NCBI GenBank assembly: GCA_038207625.1
Contig: JBBQZO010000019.1
Location: forward strand, 1-64,000
Direction: 5' to 3'
Length of the DNA: 64,000 nucleotides
Source of the DNA: JBBQZO01 sp038207625
GTDB lineage: Bacteria > Pseudomonadota > Gammaproteobacteria > Burkholderiales > Burkholderiaceae_D
In this document: positions 1 to 10,007 of the stretch, one piece after another
Layout: each line of letters starts with the position of its first letter
Position numbering within the stretch: position 1 is the first letter of the stretch
Translations under genes and position numbers: made by a program
The notes under the pieces: model-generated
Told to the model about the DNA's origin: nothing
Databases searched by the model: none
Seen by the model: the letters and a program-made list of their open reading frames with translations, nothing else

Positions 1-2
1 CG

Positions 3-158
3 GTGCTGCTGTCGATCCAGCTTGAGCATTTCCGTCCCGGGCCGATGGTATGGCTAGGCATGATCCTGTGCCTGTCCAGCGTCGCCTGGGCGGTCCGCAC
101 GCCGGCCATGCCGACGCCCGCCTCCCTTCACCTGAACCAGCAACCGGAACCCTTATGA
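3..158 (+). CDS. C-terminal end of a probable membrane protein (partial)
   Basis: This frame is open from the window edge to a TGA at 156-158 and gives about 51 residues. It includes a hydrophobic stretch (MVWLGMILCLSSVAWAV) followed by a polar tail. That looks like the last transmembrane helix of an integral membrane protein, possibly a drug/metabolite permease, but too little is present to name the family. Its stop overlaps the ATG of the next gene (ATGA at 155-158), so the two are probably translationally coupled. The start lies outside the window. Confidence 0.5.
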   Translation: MLLSIQLEHFRPGPMVWLGMILCLSSVAWAVRTPAMPTPASLHLNQQPEPL

Positions 159-655
159 GCGACGCTCCTGCCCTGTCTATCCGCCCGGCCCAAGCGGCCG
201 ATGTCGATGCCATCTTCGGCATGATCCACGAGCTGGCGGTGTTCGAAAAACTCGAACATCTGGTGGTGGCCACGCCAGCGCTGCTGCATACGGCGCTGTT
301 CGGCGCACAGCCGGCTTGCGAAGCGCTGGTGGGCGAAGTGGCCGGCGAGCTTGTCACGTACGCGCTATTTTTCCACAATTTTTCGTCCTTCCTGTGCCGC
401 AAAGGCCTGTATCTGGAAGACCTGTACGTCCAGCCCGGCCAACGCGGCAACGGCTACGGCCGTCAGATGCTGGTGGCGTTGGCGCAACTGGCCTTGCAGC
501 GCGACTGCGGGCGTTTCGAGTGGACGGTGCTGAACTGGAATGCAAAAGCGATCAGCATGTATCAGGGCATGGGTGCCGATCTGCTGCAGGAATGGAATAT
601 TTGCCGCGTCGCGGGCGCGGCGCTGGACCAGATGGCACACGCGCCGTCGGCATAA
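155..655 (+). CDS. GNAT family N-acetyltransferase
   Basis: The 166-residue protein has a single GNAT fold, which uses acetyl-CoA to acetylate an amine. The N-terminal strand ISIRPAQAADVDAIF-type segment, the LEDLYVQPGQRGNGYGRQML stretch (acetyl-CoA pyrophosphate loop with RGNGYG) and the WTVLNWNAKAISMYQGMG segment (motif B) are in the usual order, and the length is normal. It resembles the diamine acetyltransferase-like branch, but the substrate cannot be read from the sequence. The ATG at 155 overlaps the stop of the upstream membrane-protein gene. An open frame extends further upstream, but the coupled ATG begins exactly at the conserved N-terminus and is preferred. A hairpin terminator follows directly. 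Confidence 0.88.
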   Translation: MSDAPALSIRPAQAADVDAIFGMIHELAVFEKLEHLVVATPALLHTALFGAQPACEALVGEVAGELVTYALFFHNFSSFLCRKGLYLEDLYVQPGQRGNGYGRQMLVALAQLALQRDCGRFEWTVLNWNAKAISMYQGMGADLLQEWNICRVAGAALDQMAHAPSA

Positions 656-695
656 AAAAATCCCACGACGCAGGCGCCGTGGGTGAACCCATTTT
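653..695 (+). terminator. Rho-independent terminator after the GNAT gene
   Basis: A 6-bp stem (CCCACG at 662-667 with CGTGGG at 678-683) is preceded by an A-run overlapping the GNAT stop and followed a few bases later by TTTTT at 692-696. The A-run on the left could let it work in both directions. Confidence 0.6.
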
Positions 696-944
696 TACGT
701 GGGGAGGGGAGATTGGAGTTGCAAAGCCACTATACGACTGGTGACTTCGCTTGACTCGATTCTTTACAATTGCTTACCACTGCACAGAATGCGGCGCACT
801 AGCTTGCATCATCGCAGCAAGGCCGCGAGCAGGTGTTGATTTGACTCAATATCGGACCCGGCACGGCACTCATTGATCTTCCGCAAAGTGCGCACTTGCT
901 CGTCCCACAAAATGGATTCCTGACCAGACCTCGGGGAATTCGAC

Positions 945-1127
945 ATGAAACTTAGCGCCAAACCGATCACGTCCCTGCTGTATCGGGCCTGGTTGCGCTC
1001 ACGCCTGGACGTGTGCAGCCGCGACCTGGCCTTCATCGCCGCGCAGCGCGAAAACGACTTCCACGCCGAACGGATGCTGCACCGCCAGATGTCCGAAATG
1101 CGTTCGAAACTGCAATCGCTGAATTGA
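945..1127 (+). CDS. Small hypothetical protein (60 aa)
   Basis: A 60-residue basic, amphipathic protein starts at an ATG in the gap between the GNAT terminator and the hut operon end. It is rich in Arg, Lys, Glu and Ala, with a predicted helical centre (DLAFIAAQRENDFHAERML). No domain is recognised. A weak purine-rich stretch (CTCGGGGAATTC) precedes the ATG. It ends 8 bases before the convergent osmoprotectant-type transporter gene. A longer frame overlaps on the minus strand, but its Ser/Arg-rich composition looks like a shadow. Confidence 0.45.
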   Translation: MKLSAKPITSLLYRAWLRSRLDVCSRDLAFIAAQRENDFHAERMLHRQMSEMRSKLQSLN

Positions 1128-1134
1128 TACGGCC

Positions 1135-2580
1135 CTAGCGCGTTGGCGGCCTGGGCAGGCACAGCCGCTCGGCCAACTCAAACATCCCCTGCGTCAGCAA
1201 GGCCAGCAAGGCCGCCGGAATGGCGCCGGCCAGCAGCATGTCATGGTCGTTCAGCGCCAGGCCGATCGTGATGCGCTCACCGTAACCGCCGGCGCCGATG
1301 AAGGCGGCGATGGTGGCCGTGCCCACGCTCATCACGGCGGCCGTTTTCACGCCGGCCAGCAGCACCGGCAGGGCCAGCGGCAACTCCACCGACCATAGCT
1401 GATCGCGCCAGCCCAGCCCGAGCGCGCGCGCGGCCATGCGCAGGCCGGCCGGCACTTGCAGGATGCCGGTGCAGGTGTTGCGCACGATCGGCAACAGCGC
1501 GTAGACGAACAGCGCGACCAGCGCCGGCAGCGTGCCGATCATGCCCAGCAGCGGGATCAACATCGCCAGCAGCGCCAGCGACGGCACCGTTTGCAGCACG
1601 CCCGTCAGCGCCAGCACGCCCTGGCGCAGGCGGGGCGCGAAGGCGGCCACGATCCCAAGCGGAATGCCGAGCGCGCACGCCAGCAGCACCGACAGCAACA
1701 CCAGCGTCACGTGCTGTCGCGTGAGCAGCCACAGCTTGTCATCGAACAGTTTTGCGCGCAGACCGTCGCGCGCCGGCGCGGGCGTGCCCAGCACGCGCGG
1801 CGCCAGCCAGTCATGGGCGATCTGGCGAAAGCTCTTGCCGTCTATCTCGGCCGCGCCATTCAGCGCGATCATGTCGGCGCTGGACAGGCGCCCTTCCAGC
1901 TGGCCGATCGCGCGCCACATCTGCGGAAAGCGCCGCGGCACGTCCAGCCGGTACAGCAGCAGCGCGTCGTAGCGGGGGAAATAGGCCAGGTCGTCGCTGA
2001 GCACGCGCAGCTTGTATTGGCCGATTTTTGCGTCGGTCGAATACACGTCGATCAGGTCGACCTGGTGCTGCACCAGCGCCTCGTAGGCGATGCCGTGATC
2101 GAGTCCGGTCGGTGTTTGCGCCAGCCGGTAGCGCGCGGCCAGGCCCGGCCAGCCGTCGGCGCGGCCGATGAATTCGTGCGACAGGCCCAGTTTCAGTTCG
2201 GGGTGGCGCGCCAGGTCGGACAGCTTGTCGATGCCGCTTGCGCCGGGCAGCATCGCCAGTGCGTAGGTATTGTTGAAACCGAGCGGCACACCAACGCCCA
2301 GGCCAAGCGGCTTGAGCTCGCGCGCAATCTGCTCGAGCGAGGATGGTTTGTCGTGCTTGAGAATTTCCCGGTCGATGGTGCCCACGTATTCGGGATACAG
2401 GTCGATGTCGCCCGCCTGCAGCGCGGCCAGCACGATCGCCGTGTTGCCCAGGCCCTGCTTGTGCTCGGCCTTGCCCTGCCCGGCTGCGCTCTGGGTCAGC
2501 AGTTCGCCCAGAATGTAGGATTCGGTGAAGCGCTTCGAGCCGATGCGCAGCACATGGCCAACAGCAGCGCGCCCAGGCAA
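1135..2580 (-). CDS. Osmoprotectant-type ABC transporter, substrate-binding/permease fusion (apparent 5' frameshift)
   Basis: The N-terminal half is an OpuBC/OsmoX-like substrate-binding domain (LRIGSKRFTESYILGELL at the front; quaternary amine/betaine-type binding fold). The C-terminal half, from about residue 285, is a six-helix BPD_transp_1 permease with the conserved ALGLGWRDQLWSVELPLALP coupling segment. Such fusions import glycine betaine, choline or related amines; in a hut operon, histidine or a betaine derivative is possible. In this frame the only start is a TTG at 2580, which leaves no signal peptide. A good signal peptide (start GTG at 2609, GGGAG upstream, core VAGCLGALLLAMCCASA) lies in the next frame and would join near 2555, so a one-base shift appears to separate the two parts. 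No ATPase subunit is encoded nearby. It begins 18 bases after hutI. Confidence 0.8.
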   Translation of the reverse strand: MPGRAAVGHVLRIGSKRFTESYILGELLTQSAAGQGKAEHKQGLGNTAIVLAALQAGDIDLYPEYVGTIDREILKHDKPSSLEQIARELKPLGLGVGVPLGFNNTYALAMLPGASGIDKLSDLARHPELKLGLSHEFIGRADGWPGLAARYRLAQTPTGLDHGIAYEALVQHQVDLIDVYSTDAKIGQYKLRVLSDDLAYFPRYDALLLYRLDVPRRFPQMWRAIGQLEGRLSSADMIALNGAAEIDGKSFRQIAHDWLAPRVLGTPAPARDGLRAKLFDDKLWLLTRQHVTLVLLSVLLACALGIPLGIVAAFAPRLRQGVLALTGVLQTVPSLALLAMLIPLLGMIGTLPALVALFVYALLPIVRNTCTGILQVPAGLRMAARALGLGWRDQLWSVELPLALPVLLAGVKTAAVMSVGTATIAAFIGAGGYGERITIGLALNDHDMLLAGAIPAALLALLTQGMFELAERLCLPRPPTR

Positions 2581-2626
2581 CCTGCAACGATGTTGTGTGT
2601 GATGCGCACGCGCGCTCCCGATAAGG

Positions 2627-3862
2627 TCAGTCGGGCAAGCTTACCACCGGTGCGCGCAGCACGCCCGCGTTGACGACAGCGCGGCATGGATTGAAGCCGA
2701 TCCCGTACGACAGGTCGGCCGGCCGGGCGATGTCCCACAGCGCAAAGTCGGCGCGCTTGCCGACCACGAGACTCCCCACGTCGGCGTCCATGCCCAGCGC
2801 CCTGGCCGCGTGGATGGTGCAGCCGGCCAGCGCCTCGAGCGGGGTCAGGCGCCACAGCGTGCACACCATGTTCATCGCCAGCAGCAAGGACGTCATCGGT
2901 GCGGTGCCAGGGTTGCAGTCGGTGGCCACCGCCATCGGCACGCCGGCCGCGCGCAGGCCGGCCACTGGCGGCGGCTGGGTGTCGCGCAAAAAGTAGTAGG
3001 CGCCGGGCAGCAGCACGGCCACCGTGCCGGCGCCGGCCATCGCCGCAATGCCATCGTCGCTCAAATGTTCGAGGTGGTCGGCCGACAGGCCGCCAAAGCG
3101 CGCCACCAGCGCGCTGCCGCCCTGGTCGGACAACTGCTCGGCATGCAGCTTGACCGGCACGCCGTGCTTCTGCGCGGCCAGAAACACGCGCTCGGTCTGC
3201 TCCCTGGAAAAACCGATGCGCTCGCAAAATGCATCGACCGCGTCGACCAGGCCGTCGGCCACCAGTTGCGGCAGCATGGCGTCGCAAATGTGCTCGATGT
3301 AGTCATCGGCGCGGCCGGCGAATTCCGGCGGCAGCGCGTGCGCACCAAGGAAGGTGGTGGCCACCGTGACCGGCATCACGGCGCCGACGCGGCGCGCCAC
3401 GCGCAGCATTTTCGCTTCCGCTTCAAGCGTCAGGCCGTAGCCGGATTTGATCTCGATGGTGGTCACGCCTTCGGCCAACAGGCTGGCCACGCGCGGCAGA
3501 CTTTGGCGCAGCAGTTCGTCGTCACTGGCCGCGCGGGTGGCGCGCACGGTCGACATGATGCCCCCGCCGTTCCTGGCGATTTCCTCGTAACCGGCGCCGT
3601 TCAGACGCGCCTCGAACTCGTCGCTGCGGTTGCCCGCATGGACGATGTGGGTGTGACAGTCGATCAGCCCGGGCGTGAGCCAGCGGCCGGCGCAGTCATG
3701 CACCGTGGCCGCACCATGCGGCGCGTCGGCGCGCGCGCCCAGCCAGGCGATTTGGCCATCCTTGACGGCGATGGCGCCATCGCGGATTTCGCCATAACCG
3801 TCCACCATCGTGGCCAGATTCACGTTGGTAAATAATACGTCCCAGTGCACATTGTCAGGCAT
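2627..3862 (-). CDS. hutI: Imidazolonepropionase
   Basis: HutI hydrolyses 4-imidazolone-5-propionate to N-formimidoyl-L-glutamate, step 3 of histidine degradation. The 411-residue protein is a metal-dependent amidohydrolase with the family's HTHIVHAGNRSDEFEARLNG segment (metal-binding HxH and substrate Arg), NGGGIMSTVRATR, LHAEQLSDQGG, and ATDCNPGTAPM late in the barrel. The length is typical. An ATG 12 bases upstream (3874) overlaps the end of hutD; the ATG at 3862 is preferred because it fits the usual short N-terminus before WDVLFTNVNLATM. It lies inside the minus-strand hut operon between hutD and the transporter fusion. Confidence 0.93.
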   Translation of the reverse strand: MPDNVHWDVLFTNVNLATMVDGYGEIRDGAIAVKDGQIAWLGARADAPHGAATVHDCAGRWLTPGLIDCHTHIVHAGNRSDEFEARLNGAGYEEIARNGGGIMSTVRATRAASDDELLRQSLPRVASLLAEGVTTIEIKSGYGLTLEAEAKMLRVARRVGAVMPVTVATTFLGAHALPPEFAGRADDYIEHICDAMLPQLVADGLVDAVDAFCERIGFSREQTERVFLAAQKHGVPVKLHAEQLSDQGGSALVARFGGLSADHLEHLSDDGIAAMAGAGTVAVLLPGAYYFLRDTQPPPVAGLRAAGVPMAVATDCNPGTAPMTSLLLAMNMVCTLWRLTPLEALAGCTIHAARALGMDADVGSLVVGKRADFALWDIARPADLSYGIGFNPCRAVVNAGVLRAPVVSLPD

Positions 3863-3864
3863 GG

Positions 3865-4443
3865 CTACTCGCATTCAATGATGTCGACGATGAAGAGCAG
3901 CGCCGCGCCGGGCGCCGTCAGCGTCCAGTCGGTACGGTCATCTGCATCGAGTATCAGCGCATCGAAGTGTCCCAGCGTGAAGGCGCCCACGTCGACGCGC
4001 TCGCCCTCGGCCACGAACAACAGGGTCGTGGCACTGCGGCGCGCCAGTGTCGACGCGCCGGCGATGTTGCGTCGCTCCAGCTGGTGGTGGCAGCGCGCGC
4101 GCCGCGTCATCACGTTGAAGTCGGTGGTGACGCCTTCGGTGACCGTGGCATGCACCGCCGCCTCGCCGGCGAACTCGATTATCGGGGTGGCCGCGCACAA
4201 CGCGACGTTGCGCGCATGCTCGATCTGCAGCATCACGCCGGCGCCAGCGACCAGCGTCAGCGTGCGGTCGATGCCGGCGAAGCTTGAGAACGGTCCGCTG
4301 TGCGCGATCGTCGCCAGGCTGATGCGCCAGTCGAAATTGTCGAAACCGGCGCCGGCCGGCGCGATGCAGATTTCCGTGGTGCTGCCGCCGCCGTTTTTCC
4401 ACGGCGCGGCCAGCAGGCTGGCGTAAGGGATCAGCGTCGCCAT
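3865..4443 (-). CDS. hutD: HutD family protein
   Basis: The 192-residue protein belongs to the HutD/Ves cupin-like family (MATLIPYASLLAAPWKNGGG at the N-terminus and FDNFDWRISLATIAHSGPFS shortly after are hallmarks). HutD proteins occur in hut operons and are thought to limit operon over-expression or bind a pathway intermediate; the mechanism is not established. It starts 2 bases after the hutF stop and ends at TAG 3865, right before or overlapping hutI, consistent with a single operon. Confidence 0.88.
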   Translation of the reverse strand: MATLIPYASLLAAPWKNGGGSTTEICIAPAGAGFDNFDWRISLATIAHSGPFSSFAGIDRTLTLVAGAGVMLQIEHARNVALCAATPIIEFAGEAAVHATVTEGVTTDFNVMTRRARCHHQLERRNIAGASTLARRSATTLLFVAEGERVDVGAFTLGHFDALILDADDRTDWTLTAPGAALLFIVDIIECE

Positions 4444-4445
4444 CG

Positions 4446-5807
4446 TCAGAACTTGCGCAGTTCGGCCAGCGTTTGTTTATAGCGCGCCGTGATTGCGTCC
4501 TGCGCCACATGGCGGAAATCACGCACCACCCACTGCCCGCCCACCATCACATCCTTGACCAGGTTGTCGTTGCCGCAAAAAACGAAGGTTCCCAGTACAT
4601 CGGCCGGCGCGATGCCGTACAGATTGGGTGCCTCGCCGTCGAGCACGATCAGGTCGGCCCGTTTGCCCACCGCCAAAGCGCCCAGCGGACGGCCGGACGC
4701 TTGCGCGCCACCTCGCAAGGCGCTCTGCCACAGGAAGTCGCCCACGTTGCGCTGGGTATCGGAGGTGGCCACGTTGCGGCGCTGGTGCTGCAAACGCTGG
4801 CCATATTCGAGCCAGCGCAATTCCTCGACCGGGCTTTGCGAAATGTGGCTGTCGCTGCCCACGCCAAAGCGCCCGCCCTCGGCCAGAAACCGATTCAGCG
4901 GAAACAGGCCATCGCCCAGATTGCCCTCGGTGGTCAAGCACAGGCCGGCGACGGCGCCGCTGGCGGCCAGTCCGGCCACTTCATCGTCATTCAGGTGGGT
5001 CGCGTGTACCAGACACCAGCGCGCATCGACGTCGATCTGGTCGAGCAGCAGTTGCACCGGACGCAATCCGCTCCAGGCAAGGCACTGAGCCACCTCCTGC
5101 TGCTGTTCTGCGATGTGGATGTGCAGCGGACGCCCGACCGGCAAGACGTCCATCACCTGCTTGATGTGTGCGATCGACGCGGCGCGCAGCGAATGCGGTG
5201 CCACGCCCACTTCGGTTTGCGCATCGCGCAGCGGCTCGAGCGCCGCCACGATGTTGAGCACATCCTGCACATCGGTCTTGAAGCGCGCCTGCTCGGGTCT
5301 GAGCGGCGCTTCGCCGAAACCTGAATAGCTGTACAGCACTGGCAGCACCGTCACGCCGATGCCGCTCAGGCGCGCGGCGGCCAGCACCCGCTCGGCCGTC
5401 TCGGCCGGACGCGCATACATGGCGCCGTTCTGGTCGCGCTGCACGTAGTGAAATTCGCAGATCGCCGTGTAACCATGGCGCAGGCATTCGGAAAACAGCT
5501 GGGCGGCGATCGCCTCGATCTGCTCGGGCGTGATCTTGTGCGCAAAACGGTACATCAGGTCGCGCCAGGTCCAGAAGCTGTCCGGACCGTCGCCGGCTTT
5601 TTCGGTCAGCCCGCCCAGCGCGCGCTGGAAGGTGTGCGAATGCAGGTTGATCATGCCAGGCAACACGTAGTCGGCGCCAGCGACGCCGTTTGGTACGGCG
5701 GCATTCGGCGTCACGCCGGTCAGACTGCCGCTGGCGTCCCACTCCAGCAGCACGTCGTTGTGCCAGCCGCCGGGCAACAGCGCGTGACGCGCGAACAGTG
5801 CGTTCAT
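4446..5807 (-). CDS. hutF: Formimidoylglutamate deiminase
   Basis: HutF converts N-formimidoyl-L-glutamate to N-formyl-L-glutamate plus ammonia, feeding HutG. The 453-residue amidohydrolase-superfamily enzyme shows VLPGMINLHSHTFQRALGGL (metal ligands HSH), EFHYVQRDQNG, VAPHSLRA, HIHIAEQQQEV and GVGSDSHISQSPVEELRWLE (late Asp with the family SHIS segment). The start is the ATG at 5807, which overlaps the hutG stop as ATGA; longer in-frame starts inside hutG are rejected because they add only shadow sequence. Together with HutG it shows that this organism uses the two-step formylglutamate route rather than direct formiminoglutamase. Confidence 0.94.
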   Translation of the reverse strand: MNALFARHALLPGGWHNDVLLEWDASGSLTGVTPNAAVPNGVAGADYVLPGMINLHSHTFQRALGGLTEKAGDGPDSFWTWRDLMYRFAHKITPEQIEAIAAQLFSECLRHGYTAICEFHYVQRDQNGAMYARPAETAERVLAAARLSGIGVTVLPVLYSYSGFGEAPLRPEQARFKTDVQDVLNIVAALEPLRDAQTEVGVAPHSLRAASIAHIKQVMDVLPVGRPLHIHIAEQQQEVAQCLAWSGLRPVQLLLDQIDVDARWCLVHATHLNDDEVAGLAASGAVAGLCLTTEGNLGDGLFPLNRFLAEGGRFGVGSDSHISQSPVEELRWLEYGQRLQHQRRNVATSDTQRNVGDFLWQSALRGGAQASGRPLGALAVGKRADLIVLDGEAPNLYGIAPADVLGTFVFCGNDNLVKDVMVGGQWVVRDFRHVAQDAITARYKQTLAELRKF

Positions 5808-6592
5808 TGCGCCACCCATGCGAGCGCCGCGTTGGTCATCTGCGCCAGCAGCGGCTGCACTTCGGCCGCCAGATCGGGCCGATACGCGAACGGTTCGGTT
5901 TCGTTCATGTACAGCGACTGGCACATCTCCAGCTGGATCGCGTGCACGTTGCTGGCCGGCTGGCCGTAGTGGCGCGTGATGTGGCCGCCCTTGAAGCGGC
6001 CATTGACGGCCACCGAAAACCGCTCCTGCGCGCGCGCGGTGTCGACGATCGCCGCCTCCATCCCGGGCGCACAAGTGACACCGCTGGCGGTGCCAAAATT
6101 AAGGTCGGGCAGTTTGCCCTCGAAAAAACGCGGCACCACCGAGGCGATCGAATGCGCGTCCCACAGCATCACGCGCCCGTGCATGGACAGCAGCCGATCG
6201 AGTTCGGCGCGCAATTGGTGGTGATACGGACGCCAGTACAGTTCAAGGCGCTGCTTGATCTCGTCCTGGTCCGGCTGCTGGCCCGGCAGATACAGCGGCA
6301 CGCTGCCGAAGGTATCGACCGGGCACAGGCCGGTGGTGTCCATGCCCGGATACAGATTGGTGTCTTCAGGCGGACGATTGAGGTCGATCACGTAGCGCGA
6401 CCAGCGCGCCGCAATGGTCGACGCGCCCATCTGCTCGAGAAATGCATACAGCGACGTCAGGTGCCAGTCGGTGTCGATCCGGCTGAGCGCCGCGGGCGAC
6501 ATGCGCGCGGCGATCTGCTCGGGAATCTCGACGCCCACGTGGGGCATCGATACCAGCAACGGAATACTGCCTGGCTTGAACTGAAAATCCAT
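5804..6592 (-). CDS. hutG: N-formylglutamate deformylase
   Basis: HutG hydrolyses N-formyl-L-glutamate to glutamate and formate, the last step of the pathway. The 262-residue protein belongs to the N-formylglutamate amidohydrolase family. Visible marks are the LLVSMPHVGVEIPE segment (metal-binding His region), IDLNRPPEDTNLYPG, WDAHSIASVVPRFFEG, and GRFKGGHITRHYGQP followed by the conserved QLEM. The start at ATG 6592 has an AGGAG ribosome site; an upstream in-frame extension into hutH is a shadow. The TGA at 5806-5804 overlaps the hutF start, suggesting translational coupling. Confidence 0.94.
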   Translation of the reverse strand: MDFQFKPGSIPLLVSMPHVGVEIPEQIAARMSPAALSRIDTDWHLTSLYAFLEQMGASTIAARWSRYVIDLNRPPEDTNLYPGMDTTGLCPVDTFGSVPLYLPGQQPDQDEIKQRLELYWRPYHHQLRAELDRLLSMHGRVMLWDAHSIASVVPRFFEGKLPDLNFGTASGVTCAPGMEAAIVDTARAQERFSVAVNGRFKGGHITRHYGQPASNVHAIQLEMCQSLYMNETEPFAYRPDLAAEVQPLLAQMTNAALAWVAQ

Positions 6593-6611
6593 ACCTCGCT
6601 CCTGGCGCGCC

Positions 6612-8162
6612 TTATTGGTAAAGCGCCGTGAAAATCGATTTGCAGGACGCCGACAACTCACCGCGCAGCACCATTTGCTTGGCCGCCTCGATGTCCGGCG
6701 CGAAGAAGCGGTCGGTGTCGAAGAACGGCACGCGCTGACGCAGCTGCTGATGCACATGCTCCAGATGCGGCGAGGTTTTCAAAGGACGGTGAAAGTCGAT
6801 GCCCTGCGCCGCAGCCAGCAGTTCGATGCCGACGATGACCGCCGTATTGTGCGCCATATCGTCCAAACGGCGCGCCGCGAAGGTGGCCATGCTGACGTGG
6901 TCTTCCTGGTTGGCCGACGTCGGCAGGCTGTCCACGGACGCAGGATGGGCCAGCGACTTGTTCTCCGACGCCAGCGCGGCAGCCGTCACATGGGCGATCA
7001 TGAAGCCGGAATTGACGCCCGGGTCGCGCACCAGGAACGGCGGCAGGCCGGACAAGGTGGCGTCGATCAGCAACGCGATGCGGCGCTCGGCCAGGCCGCC
7101 GATTTCGGCGATCGCCAGCGCCAGCGTATCGGCCGCGAACGCGACCGGCTCGGCGTGGAAGTTACCGCCCGAGATGATCTCGCCCGTGTCAGCGAAAATC
7201 AGCGGATTGTCGGTGACCGCGTTCGCCTCGATCAGCAGCGTGCGACCGACGTTGACGATCAAGTCCATCACCGCGCCCATCACTTGCGGCTGGCAACGCA
7301 GGCTGTACGGGTCTTGCACGCGTTCGTCGCCTTCCAGGTGCGACGCGCGGATCGCGCTGGCAGCCACCAGCTGGCGATAAATGCTTGCTGCGGCGATCTG
7401 GCCCGGCTGGCCGCGCACCGCATGCACGCGCGCGTCAAACGGCGCATCGCTGCCCTTGGCCGCGTCCAGCGACAGGGAACCGGCCACCATGGCCGCTTCC
7501 AGCAGGCGCTCGGTCATGAACAAGCCATGCAGCGCCAGCGCGTTCGACACCTGGGTGCCGTTGATCAGCGCCAGGCCTTCTTTGGCCGCCAGCACCACCG
7601 GCGTGATGCCGGCCGCTTTCAAGGCGTCGGCCGCCTGCAGCAGCTTGCCATCGACCCGCACCGGCCCCACGCCCAGCATGGCCAGCGTCATATGCGACAG
7701 CGGCGCCAGGTCGCCCGAGGCGCCCACCGAGCCCTTGCCGGGGATGGCCGGCATGATGCCGGCGTTGTACAGCGCGATCAGGGTGTCGATGATGACCGGG
7801 CGCACGCCGGAAAAACCGCGCGCCAGGCTGCCGATTTTCATCAGCATGATCAGGCGCACCACCGCGTCCGACAGCAATTCGCCCGTGCCCACCGAATGCG
7901 ACAGGATCAGGTTGCGCTGCAACTGCTCGAGCTTTTCGTCCGGGATGCGCGTCTTGGCCAGAATGCCAAAGCCGGTGTTGATGCCGTAGGCGGCGTCGCC
8001 CTTGGCGACGATTTTCTGCACCGCCGCAGCGGACTGTTCGATCACCGCGTAGGCCTGCGGCGCCAGCGTCAGGTGGGCCGGCGCGGCCCACACGGCGCGC
8101 AGGTCGGCCAGCGTCATTTGGCCCGGTTGCAGGGTCCAGCCGTTGTTTGGTTTCGATTTCAT
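6612..8162 (-). CDS. hutH: Histidine ammonia-lyase
   Basis: HutH deaminates L-histidine to trans-urocanate in the cytoplasm, the first step of the pathway. The 516-residue protein carries the Ala-Ser-Gly triad that forms the MIO electrophile at residues 148-150 within GKGSVGASGDLAPLSHM. It also has YGINTGFG near residue 60, RNLILSHSVGTGE, and QDPYSLRCQPQVMGA, all in the order expected for the aromatic ammonia-lyase family. Length is typical. It lies 13 bases downstream of hutU and 19 bases upstream of hutG in the same operon. Confidence 0.96.
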   Translation of the reverse strand: MKSKPNNGWTLQPGQMTLADLRAVWAAPAHLTLAPQAYAVIEQSAAAVQKIVAKGDAAYGINTGFGILAKTRIPDEKLEQLQRNLILSHSVGTGELLSDAVVRLIMLMKIGSLARGFSGVRPVIIDTLIALYNAGIMPAIPGKGSVGASGDLAPLSHMTLAMLGVGPVRVDGKLLQAADALKAAGITPVVLAAKEGLALINGTQVSNALALHGLFMTERLLEAAMVAGSLSLDAAKGSDAPFDARVHAVRGQPGQIAAASIYRQLVAASAIRASHLEGDERVQDPYSLRCQPQVMGAVMDLIVNVGRTLLIEANAVTDNPLIFADTGEIISGGNFHAEPVAFAADTLALAIAEIGGLAERRIALLIDATLSGLPPFLVRDPGVNSGFMIAHVTAAALASENKSLAHPASVDSLPTSANQEDHVSMATFAARRLDDMAHNTAVIVGIELLAAAQGIDFHRPLKTSPHLEHVHQQLRQRVPFFDTDRFFAPDIEAAKQMVLRGELSASCKSIFTALYQ

Positions 8163-8175
8163 CGGTGCTCTCTCG

Positions 8176-9888
<1,713 letters not shown>

Positions 9889-9955
9889 GGCGGCTCCTGA
9901 AATGGGGTGGATGACTGGCGCAGCACGACTCGGCACGCGCTTGTTGCATGCTCAA

Positions 9956-9984
9956 AGTCTAAGTTGTCTATACAACTAAGTCAA
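9956..9984 (-). promoter_or_regulatory. Promoter of the hut operon
   Basis: Reading the minus strand, TTGACT (9984-9979) and TAGACT (9961-9956) are separated by exactly 17 bases, a good sigma-70 arrangement about 70 bases before the hutU ATG. The spacer is almost entirely filled by a perfect palindrome, which is annotated separately. Confidence 0.7.
9962..9977 (-). promoter_or_regulatory. Probable HutC operator
   Basis: AGTTGT-CTAT-ACAACT is a perfect 6-bp inverted repeat with a 4-bp centre, matching the TTGT(A/C)TATACAA-type sites known for HutC/GntR-family repressors of hut operons. It occupies the -35/-10 spacer, so bound repressor would block RNA polymerase. Urocanate is the usual inducer of HutC. 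The assignment is from sequence similarity and placement. Confidence 0.75.
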
Positions 9985-10007
9985 ATCATTTCTGCGCCAG
10001 TCGCGCC

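Noticed and set aside
1456..2673. A plus-strand frame opposite the transporter fusion
   Set aside because: Its Gln/Arg-rich repeats mirror the permease coding strand and show no motif.
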